In this document: positions 55,510-64,000 of the stretch, piece by piece
Layout: every line of letters begins with the position of its first letter
Position numbering within the stretch: the stretch's first letter is position 1
DNA from: Thunnus maccoyii
Lineage: Eukaryota; Chordata; Actinopteri; Scombriformes; Scombridae
NCBI RefSeq assembly: GCF_910596095.1
Contig: NC_056534.1
Span: forward strand, 15,203,490 to 15,267,489
Length of the DNA stretch: 64,000 nucleotides
Direction: 5' to 3'
Translations under genes and position numbers: made by a program
Notes under the pieces: model-generated
The model's database searches: none
What the model was told of the DNA's origin: nothing
What the model saw: the letters and a program-made list of their open reading frames with translations, nothing else

Positions 55510-56110
55510 AATCTGAAACAGGTTTATTGCCAAGTAGGTTTGCACAGGGCCGGGGCGAGATTTTAGATTGAAGCCCCAAAAGATTTAGATTGAAGCCCCC
55601 AAAAATGAACAGCAAGACCAAATTTTCCATATCGGGCCTCTCATCCACAGCCACTCCAGCACCATTATAGACCCATCCAGGCCACGCTCTGTTTTGCATA
55701 CATATACTTAATATGATTATAAAGCACAAAAGGATAAGTCAGTTATTTCTAAACAAAGAAAAAAATATTTCAAATTAGACTGTGACAAGAAGGCAGGTGG
55801 AGGTCAGTGAGTGTTTGGTGGCGTTGCCTGAGGTAGCACAGGAAGTTTGGTGGCTGTTAAACAGTAAAGCTTTGAACATCAAACCAGATGAAAACTCATG
55901 TGAGTTAATGGGGAAAAAGACAGAAGGGAGAACATGTACGCATTTCCAAAAGCTGTATACAATCACACCTGTTGGTACGAAAAAAACAAACAAAAAAAAC
56001 CCTCCACTTATTTGGCACCCTAGGCGACGCCTACGTGCCCCATGCCACAGGCTGGCCCTACGTCTGCACATACAATAGAAGGAATTTGCCTTGGTGTTGT
56101 GGTGCATAAA
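55510..56110. mobile_element. LINE 3'-tail fragment interrupted by a hAT MITE
   Basis: Left of the MITE: GAATCTGAAACAGGTTTATTGCCAAGTAGGTTTGCAC. Right of it: GTCTGCACATACAATAGAAGGAATTTGCCTTGGTG. Joined, these read as the GCTTTATTGGCCAAGTATGTTTGCAC...GGAATTTG tail of fish LINEs, so the host element was continuous before the insertion. Confidence 0.6.
55546..56061. mobile_element. hAT-like MITE with 8-bp target site duplication
   Basis: 516 bp, starting AGGGCCGGGGCGAG and ending GGCTGGCCCTAC, so the ends are inverted (AGGGCCGG against CTGGCCCT). It is flanked by GTTTGCAC (55538-55545) and GTCTGCAC (56062-56069), an 8-bp direct repeat with one mismatch, the size typical of hAT insertions. Internal CACCCTAGGCGACGCCTACG sequence is typical of this family. 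No transposase. Confidence 0.8.
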
Positions 56111-56706
56111 AAAATAGAAAGTGAAATGTAATTAGACATTTAAAAAAAAGATCAAACATAACTGAGAGAGAAAGCAAGTAAAAAAAAAAAAGGAAGCATA
56201 ATTACCAGTAAAGATAAACATATCAGTTACCATCAACAATCATGTGAACCTAACTGCAAAACAACACTTCCATGTGAGAGCTTGCATGCTGAGCACTGTG
56301 AGTTTACCACCACTAGAGGATGCTTTACTTCTATTTTCAGTTTTAGAGTGAGTGAGAGTCAGTCAGAGAGCTGGCGTGGTTTCATAAACATTAAATAGGA
56401 GACGCCCTTTATCCACAATATCCAACTGTACACATGTGACAATGCCAGTTACTGTATCTTGTGGTTGGCCTAAGCGCTTGTGGATTTATCTCACCTGAAC
56501 CATGTCAAACAAAGTGCAAACTGTGTCTATATTTGCAGTGATCAGCAGAGCGACAGGCCACAGGGCGTGTGACTAGGAGGGCGACATGCTCTGATGAGAC
56601 TCAAAAGATGTAGTTGATTAAGTCTGATGCAGGATGTTACAGTAGTCCCCGCTTTACTAGACCAGTGTCAGTAAAGCAGATGAGTGTGTGAATGTGTGCA
56701 TACATA

Positions 56707-56730
56707 TGTGTGTGTGTGTGTGTGTGTGTG
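56707..56730. repeat. (TG)n microsatellite
   Basis: Short TG dinucleotide run. Confidence 0.9.
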
Positions 56731-58436
56731 CAGCAGGACAGTGGAAGTTAAACTGTATGCACGAAGAGAGGGTGTAGCTTGATTGACTGGTGGTGACAGA
56801 TAATGGGTGGGGAGGCAAAAGGTAGAAATGATATCACCTCACACCTGATGTTAACTGTCACACAGTTATAACCTGACCTGGCTTATCAGATCGTCATGGA
56901 TGCTGAAGTTCCTCCTATCTAATGCACAAACACCAGTATATATCGCACTATTTTACAATGGCATTGGCTTGCTTTAACTACAGTTTCAAAGTGGAAAAAC
57001 ACAAAATTATGCTTCTAATTCTGGGCTCAAATTCTCAGAAAAAGCACACAAAATGAAAACAACCATCAAAACAATTATTGAGTTTATCAGAGCATCACAA
57101 CACTGTATTTTTTCATCACTGAATTTTCTTTTTTTTTTTTTAATTTTATATATAGTATCAAATTATGTTGTCAAACAAGAAACAATCTCATCAAAGCAGA
57201 TCACAATGGTCACTTCTAACAAAACTTGTGCTGTTATGAGGTGGCTTTATTCTGAAGGGTGAGCATATGAATTTAGTGTATGTAAGAACACGTTAATAAT
57301 TTAGTTTAGATTGAGCAAGTCAGTTTCCCTTTTAGCTTTTAGACTTTTCTACACTGAAATTCTGTGAAGATTAAGCCAAAGCAATCATAAAATGCTGTAA
57401 TACATTCAAACATTTTGAGTAAACAAACAAAAAACAATATTGCAGCAGAGATGAAATGATTAGCAATAATGCTCATCTGGGTGATGTTCAAATAGAGAGA
57501 CATGTTTGCAAATACACTGAATTGATTCAGTCATCTGTACATCTAGTGATAAGAATGAATTCAGTGCTAATATGAGGTGTTTGTTTTCTGCAGTCTGAGT
57601 GTGTGAATTCAGTGTTTTGCACTCTGTGTGTAAAGAAAGCTTTTTGTGTTAAAAGGTAAGAATTTAGTAAGTCAGTTTGACTCTATGCATCAGAGGTTTA
57701 ATACATAGAAATGTTGTGAAAATTGAGCCAAAGCAATTGTAAAATACTGAAAATCAACCACAAAAGATAATTTCCTGAACAAAATATAATTTTGCTCTGA
57801 GATATTCCCAAAATCCTGCAGAGATTGACTGTCTGCGGCTCCCAATTTGTGATTATTGTTACAATTTTACTTCCAGTCGTACTATTGCTGCATATTTGTC
57901 AGTGGCTTCATTTCTGTTGATTTATAGCGCACACTAGAACTCTACTATAATTCTTCATTTGTGCAGGATGTACAATATTTACAGGTTAGACATGCATATG
58001 ATGCATATTCTTTGGAGCCTTTAAGATGCTTGAAGCTGTAGTCATGACTTCGATAATGTCACACTAACAGGATTATTAAGACATTTCAGCTGTCTTGGAG
58101 ATTTTCTGTCTTACCTGACCTATTTTTTTCCGTTTGGATTCTTGCGAGAGGACATGAAAGAATCCACCAGGCAAATGAATAATGCATCTATCTTCATCTA
58201 TTTGCTGAGCCAAGTCCCTGCTGTGTGCTCTCCATGTTCTGAGAAAACAACAGCTAGAGAAGCTCAATGTAAAATAGCTGCATAGAGAGACATCAAATGA
58301 TTTCACGTTCAGCTTCGGTCTTAAATTAAATTTGAAAAGTCATTGTTTCTCATAACAGATTTCCACCTGCGACATATTTCCAAGGTGTGAGTGTCTATAA
58401 ACAGAAGGTCATTGGGGCAATAACCATTTGTCGGTA

Positions 58437-60915
58437 TTTATTTGAATAAATTACACTGACTTATCACATTTTTTTCTTTACATCAAGCATACAGTCTTAG
58501 AATCCAGTGCAAGAATAAAATAAAACAGAAAACAAAGAAAAAAAAAACCCAATCCAAAGACAATCATGTGCAGCACAGAGAATCCCTCCTTTCACATTGC
58601 TTCTGGATAATATACTGTATATATACATCTATATGTGTATACTTTTGTCACAGTTACAAAAATAAGATACGTTACTGTTGATGAGCGACTATACACACAA
58701 GGTGAAAACAAAACACAGAAAAGCTGTACAGTCCTCATTGAGGGCAAAGATACACACGATTGTTTAAAAAAAAATTGAAAGAAAAATCAGGGAAGGAATT
58801 TTTATCGCCTTTAAAAAAAATAAATACGTGACCTCTTCCAACTGTAACGTTATTCATAGCCAGCCAACAATGTATACTGTCAGTTTAAAGTTGTGCGTCC
58901 CTTAAAAAGAAACACTTGATATGGGTTATCAGTCGATTTAGTATCATTTACTGTAATTTCTACTTAATATATATATATGTATATGAATTGGTCCTTTGAT
59001 CAAAGAGACATCCATGTTTGTTTTAATGTTGAACACTGTCAGAAACAGTATATATCTGAAATACCTCAACATCAGAGGTCCTCTGCAAACCTGTCCCTGT
59101 GCATAACACGAACAGTATGCAAACCCTAATACCCCGCCCCAAATACACGCACAACATCATTACAAGATGGGTGAAAAGAAATAAGTGTTACTGCTGCACA
59201 GATTATTTTGCAGAAGGGTAATACGTTGTCGACATTGCAGAGAGTAAAACCTCAGGGAGACCGTGTGCACTACAGCTCCAAACTGCTCAGCTGACTAAAA
59301 CATGTTTTGGTTTGATTTCTAGATTATCAGTACATCATTAACAGAAGGGAGAAAAAAAAAAACAATCTCACACAATACTCCATACAAGCATGTAGCTAGT
59401 TAGAGAAAATGAAACATAATAATAGAATATCTAACACTTTTTCTGAGGTCTGACATGACACGGAAAAAGAAAACCAGTGGCTTTTTGTTTGTATTATGAT
59501 GGCGAAAGGTTTTTTTTTTTTAGTGTATGTTGCATCATTTCAATTAAGAAAACATTTCCATCAAGACAAAAAAAGAAAGAGCTCTCATTCCATTCAGCCA
59601 TTTGTGCACTCCTTTGTCCTCCTTAGAAAGCATTTCAAAGAGAGGATTGTTGGCTATGTCTAGTTTCATATTAATGGCTTATAGACAGCTAACTAAAGGA
59701 TACTAATTGGACTACAGTAGTAGGAATGCAGCAAAAAGAGCTACACCTTCTGCTGCAGAAAGAAACAGGTGCCTCAATGAGCATTAAAGTCCTACAAGTT
59801 ATTATTTCACAATACTTCAACCATTTGTCACACAAGTTGTTGATAAAATACACGTCAGAGGATTGGAACTTATTTCATACTGAGCAAATGCACCATAGTT
59901 TTCTTACATCACTTCAAACGGTTTAAACTGCACAACTTGTGTTTTTTTTGCAAATCATGTCATCACTTCACTAATCACTGGCTCAGACATGTAATGTCAC
60001 ATACTGAAGAATACAATTTTGCTCCCCCAATAAAAATACCAAAGAACTAGAACTTCACCCTGTTGCATCAGATTTGTTGACACCTTGCTGTCTTGTTGAT
60101 TCAGGTTTCTGCAGGTAACTTTGGTATCTAAATCACATATAACCAATCACACGCACATGTAGATATGTTCAAAAATAACTATAGGTAATCTTAAGTTGTT
60201 AGCAACTAGATGAATCAGTCTACAACTTTTTTTTTTAAAAATGTGATGACATCCTTTGGACTGATCTTTTAGAGCATGACAGGGACCTGGTTTCTCTAGA
60301 CACTGCCCGAGCATGCCAAGAGACGACTAGCATTAAAAAGAGGAAGATTTAAAATGAAACTAATCAGCTCAATGTATTTTGTATAAGATAAGTCAACACT
60401 TGAAACCATGCTTGATCAAGAGTCTCTAACAAACATGAAGCACGTGGATTTTTTTTTCTAGTATGTGAGAAAAAATTTCTATCTACTGTAGAGGTTTGCC
60501 ACAAAGTACAGTGAATGGGATAAAGTGTGATTATTTTGCAAAGATGTTCTGATAAACTCATGAGAGACTGACAGCCAACCTAAACTGAGACAAAAGCCAG
60601 GACAGAAATGGGTAAAATGGCTACGGAAGCCTGAAGGCAGCTCCTTTTAGAGGTGTGGAGGGGAAGGAACGACATCAATGCTGATTTTTCTTCTTTTTCT
60701 TTTAAAGTTTTTATGCTCAATTGGTGCATACTTGCTTTTATTCATCTTCGTCAATCTCGTTTTATCTTTATTGTGTTGCTGTTGTTTTGACCCCTTTAAA
60801 GCGGAGTACAGGTGGTCGGTGGGAATGTTTAGGAACGGTAACTGGGAATACACAAGAAGGAACTGGAGGCCAGGATTTGTTGCAAACTCAGCTGGTGGCT
60901 GGACAACCTGCCGTC
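58437..60915 (-). other. sh3gl2: long 3' UTR of sh3gl2
   Basis: About 2.5 kb of transposon-free AT-rich DNA follows the sh3gl2 stop codon (60916-60918) on the minus strand. A minus-strand AATAAA at 58437-58442 is a plausible end. Neuronal genes such as endophilin A1 often have long 3' UTRs. Intermediate signals may also be used. Confidence 0.5.
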
Positions 60916-63900
60916 CTAGTGGGGCAGCGGCACCAGGATATCCACGTAGTTGATGGGGAAGAAGCCGGAGTTGCCGTGCAACATCCCTTCGTACCAGTTG
61001 TCATCGATCTTGTTGGTCAAGGTGATGATATCGCCTTCCTTAAAGCCTAGCTCACCTTCATTCTCGGGGTCAAAATCGTACAGTGCGCGACAGCAAGGCT
61101 GGTCCATGGGAGCTGGAGGAAAGGAGGACGGTTGGAGAGATAAGAGAAGAAAAGGCGAGTTAGAGGAGAAGCTAGATGTGGGGATAAGATGCTGCATATA
61201 GATTAGAGGCATAATGATCATAAGAAAACTCGTAAATGGCTGAAAAAGTGAGAGGCTCACCTGGAGACCTTGCTGAAAGGTGTAAAAAGAAGAGAAAACA
61301 GTAGAGAGGAGGAGACAAAACAAAAGACACAAAACTTATTTATCAGTGACCATAAAACAATAATTAGGCATACAGTGTTTAAAGGAATAGTTCAACATTT
61401 TGGGAAATATGCTTGTTTGCTTCCTGGCAGATAGTTAAAGGAGAAGATCGACCACTTTCATGTCTGTATGCTATATATGAAGCTACCGCCAGCAGCCAGT
61501 TAGCTTTGCATAAAGCCTGGAAACAGCTAGTCTGTTTTTGTCTAAAGGTTTCAAAATTCACCTAACAGCACCTAAAAAACTCACTTATTATCATGTTAGA
61601 TCTCATTTGTTTAATCTGTACAAAACCGTGCAGTTATGGTTTTACAGGAGGTTATTTGTTGGACTATTTCTTGGCTCTGAGCAGTTGCTGAAACTCAAGG
61701 AAGTTACTGCTTCTGGCCAAGTAGTAGCCTGGCACATAATGTCCTGTAAAATGGCACATCGTCTTTTTTATGCTTAATTTTTTTAATAAAAATGAAAACA
61801 AACTAAATCGTGTGTTAATTAGTAAGCTTTAGAGGTGCTGATGGGAGGATCTTTGTGCTAACCAAACCAGCTGCTGGACAAACATGAGCGTAGTGTCAAA
61901 CTTGTCATCTAACTCTCCGCCAGAAAGCGAATAAGCGTATTTCCAAAAATGTCAAACTACACCTTTAACAGTAAAAGAAACATGAGCAATTTCATAAAAT
62001 ACAGGAACAAAAGAGAAACCAGGGGTTAGACAGAAACAGCACTGCAGACGAGCTGCACTGCAGACAAAAATGCAGACAAAAAAATACAGTCTATTTAAAA
62101 AAAAAGATAAATAAATAAAGAGTGATAAAGAGATTTCACATCTCTTCCCAAGTCACTCTTGCTCACCTGGAGATCTTGCTGCAAAGGGGAAAGGAGAAAA
62201 CACAGGTGAAACAAGAGTACTTTAGCAATAGTATTATTTTAAATGGATAAATTGGAGGATGGATAAATGATGAATTAATATTAAATTGAATTAATAAGTA
62301 TTGTAGGCGCAGCAACAAAGAGGTCAATAAACAACAAGGCAAGAAGAAACAAGTAGGACAACAAATTGAAAGAGAGGCAGGGAGACAGACAGACAAAGAA
62401 ACAGGAGGATAAGACCGATCAGAGGATTGACAAGAGAACAAAACAGAAATAGCAAATGCTCGTCCGCTGCCAGTCTTTTCATTGTTATTGTAGATCTGCT
62501 ATTCTTTTATACTGTGAGCGGGCTGCAATTGTTTTTTCTGCTGTTCGTTGGTATCAATTGAATGCAACAATTTTTCATACCAAAGAGACAAACAGAAAAA
62601 AGAGATGGACAAAAAACAAAACAAGAATGATGAAGTGATTAAAGAGATATTGTTGTATCCAGGATTCACTTTTGTCTCACCTGGAGACCTCGCTGCAAAG
62701 AGGAAAAGACACGAGGGGGAGGGGGGGGGGAAGCAATGGAGGTAGTTTTGAGTTTTTTGCAAAAGATTGCAGTGTAAATGAAAAGGATGTAGTTGAAGAA
62801 ACTAATTTATGAGCGCACAGATGGAGAAACATATTGACAAGTGTGACCTAGGCTCACCTGGAGACCTCGCACCTAGAAGAACAAAAAAAAATCATAAAAG
62901 AGGGGAAAGAGAAGAGTGCAGAGTTGAATCTATTTATTCTGGACCGAAGGACATTCTGTACAGGTAAAAACTGAAATGTTGGGAAAAAGAAAGATAAAAT
63001 TAGCAAACACAACAAATGTACCATAAATTCTCAAATTGCAGCCTTTATCTCAACTGAGGAGAGAACCCATACTTTAATTTAAAAGCCTCCCTGTTTTCTT
63101 ATCTACTTCCTTTGCTGTATTAAAGGCAGGGAGGAAAAAAGAAGATGTAATCCAGGATTTAAAATCAGCTTTGGAAATATTTTATGTGAAAAGATAAGCA
63201 TTAATTCTGTTTGTTAGGCCTTAAACATACACTGAATGCATTTTGGGAGGAAACATTGAATGTAAACATACTGTAATTTTGTTTGTTTACAAGAAAACCC
63301 CACATGGTACCTTTAATTATCTTAAAACCCCTGAAAGGCTTTTATTTCAAAACATCTGCAGAAATGGGACTTTCAACAAATCAAAATAAAAATGGCCATA
63401 ATTAAAGCGAGCGAGTGGTAAATATGGTATGGGTGTGCAGTTTTACTAATTACATATGCTGTAGAAATGATTGAGACTAAATTAAATTTACCCCTGAAAG
63501 CATTTTTGAACATCTATTGGATATTGGATTTCCTTTTTTTAATGGTCTGTATTTGTTTGAGACTTGACTATCACATCTTTACAGGCTTTTATTTGAGAAT
63601 TTACAGTAGAAATAAAAACATAGAGAGGGTTAAAGCAAAGAAAATCATGAATAAATAGAAACTAGCCCAGAAACCTGTACAGTTGAATTCTAATCTACAT
63701 TAGACACAAACTTGTGAGATTCCCCAATGACAGACTAAAGTGTGTCCACCCAGGCTGGTTTCTGGATATATTTCTGAACGATGAGGTTTCTGTTACTGGA
63801 CTCACCTGGAGAGCGAGCACTGTGGATGCCTCCATTGTGGTTCTCACTGATGGAGAAGTCCAGAGATGTACGCGGTTTAGGCATGTACTCTTTCCTTGGT

Positions 63901-63921
63901 TTGTTAGAACAATCCCTTATC
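60916..63921 (-). CDS. sh3gl2: endophilin-A1 (SH3 domain GRB2-like 2), C-terminal part, gene continues beyond the window
   Basis: Minus-strand exons in order: 63806-63921, 62858-62872, 62681-62692, 62167-62178, 61261-61272 and 60916-61112 (stop TAG at 60916-60918). The first encodes the end of the BAR domain and the linker ([20 protein letters not shown], then SARSPG), against human [20 protein letters not shown]. The last encodes the whole SH3 domain ([57 protein letters not shown]), closest to SH3GL2. All junctions have the same phase, so the four microexons can be used or skipped in any combination. The SH3 domain binds Pro-rich dynamin and synaptojanin, and the BAR domain bends membrane in synaptic vesicle endocytosis. 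The N-terminal BAR exons lie to the right of the window. I cannot tell the teleost a from b duplicate. Confidence 0.93.
61261..61272 (-). CDS. sh3gl2: sh3gl2 microexon 4 (12 nt, Ala-Arg-Ser-Pro)
   Basis: CTTTCAG|CAAGGTCTCCAG|GTGAGC on the minus strand. Joined to the preceding G it reads GCA AGG TCT CCA. The intron to the SH3 exon is only 148 bases. Confidence 0.75.
61379..61969. mobile_element. 'AGTTTGACATTTTGGG' MITE, full length, between sh3gl2 microexons
   Basis: The left end is AAAGGAATAGTTCAACATTTTGGGAAATATGC and the right end, on the other strand, AAAGGTGTAGTTTGACATTTTTGGAAATACGC: a terminal inverted repeat of about 40 bp with few mismatches. About 590 bp, non-coding. The copies at 44935 and 46127 belong to the same family. 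Confidence 0.82.
62167..62178 (-). CDS. sh3gl2: sh3gl2 microexon 3 (12 nt, Ala-Arg-Ser-Pro)
   Basis: CTTTGCAG|CAAGATCTCCAG|GTGAGC on the minus strand, reading GCA AGA TCT CCA after the preceding G. A UGC motif sits directly at the acceptor, as in neural microexons controlled by SRRM4. Confidence 0.78.
62681..62692 (-). CDS. sh3gl2: sh3gl2 microexon 2 (12 nt, Ala-Arg-Ser-Pro)
   Basis: CTCTTTGCAG|CGAGGTCTCCAG|GTGAGA on the minus strand, reading GCG AGG TCT CCA. A UGC motif is at the acceptor and a pyrimidine tract precedes it. Confidence 0.78.
62858..62872 (-). CDS. sh3gl2: sh3gl2 microexon 1 (15 nt, Gly-Ala-Arg-Ser-Pro)
   Basis: TTCTTCTAG|GTGCGAGGTCTCCAG|GTGAGC on the minus strand, reading GGT GCG AGG TCT CCA after the preceding G. 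It is the longest of the four and closest to the end of the full-size exon at 63806. Confidence 0.72.
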
Positions 63922-64000
63922 CTGCAGTGGAAGTGGAAAACAGAATTCATCAAAGCTTCGCTGCAGAAACGTATGAATGCTAGCATTTTGTTGCACTAGT

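Larger units (their letters stand above)
37271..58436. other. 21 kb gene-poor region between foxe1 and sh3gl2
   Basis: No gene I can identify. It consists of AT-rich DNA, transposon copies and microsatellites (listed separately), with GC-richer islands near 38320-38850, 41320-41700, 42440-42620, 49970-50240 and 51750-52110 that may be conserved regulatory elements. Open frames are short and mostly match repeats. The foxe1 side (37271-37560) is the likely foxe1 promoter. Confidence 0.5.

Overview
The window is vertebrate nuclear DNA, almost certainly from a percomorph (spiny-rayed) teleost fish. It has short introns with GT-AG sites, CA/GT microsatellites, many copies of the palindromic non-autonomous DNA elements and tRNA-derived SINEs typical of percomorph genomes, and genes whose proteins read as fish orthologues of known vertebrate genes. 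There is no sign of bacterial or viral genome organisation. I rebuilt the gene models by eye from splice sites and reading phase; every internal phase in the five models closes.

Layout, left to right: (1) anp32b, minus strand, about 1-6680, complete, with a CpG-rich first intron and promoter. (2) hemgn (hemogen), plus strand, 9272-11014, four coding exons, a fast-evolving blood-lineage nuclear protein. (3) trmo, plus strand, 13259-17817, six exons, the tRNA m6t6A methyltransferase. (4) A 2.7 kb graveyard of decayed LINEs. (5) spag5 (astrin), plus strand, 21631-33741, 24 coding exons, about 1708 aa, with an N-terminal head carrying four tandem repeats and a long coiled coil. (6) foxe1, minus strand, 36022-37113, a single coding exon. 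(7) About 21 kb of gene-poor DNA with transposon copies, microsatellites and a few regulatory-looking islands. (8) The 3' end of sh3gl2 (endophilin A1), minus strand, running off the right edge.

The block anp32b-hemgn-trmo-foxe1 matches the human 9q22 neighbourhood. spag5 sits inside it, although human SPAG5 is on 17q11. The genes do not form one pathway: they cover chromatin and acidic chaperone work (anp32b), erythroid transcription (hemgn), tRNA modification (trmo), mitotic spindle and kinetochore function (spag5), thyroid and pharyngeal development (foxe1) and synaptic vesicle endocytosis (sh3gl2).

The most unusual observation is in sh3gl2. The intron region between the linker exon and the SH3 exon holds four separate 12-15 nt microexons (62858-62872, 62681-62692, 62167-62178, 61261-61272). 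All have correct splice signals, all keep the same phase, and all encode the same Ala-Arg-Ser-Pro unit, which is also the end of the preceding full-size exon. This is a tandem microexon cassette that could tune the length and phosphorylation of the endophilin linker. Second in interest are the spag5 head repeats and the spag5 promoter, with CRE, CCAAT and CHR motifs fitting G2/M and testis expression.
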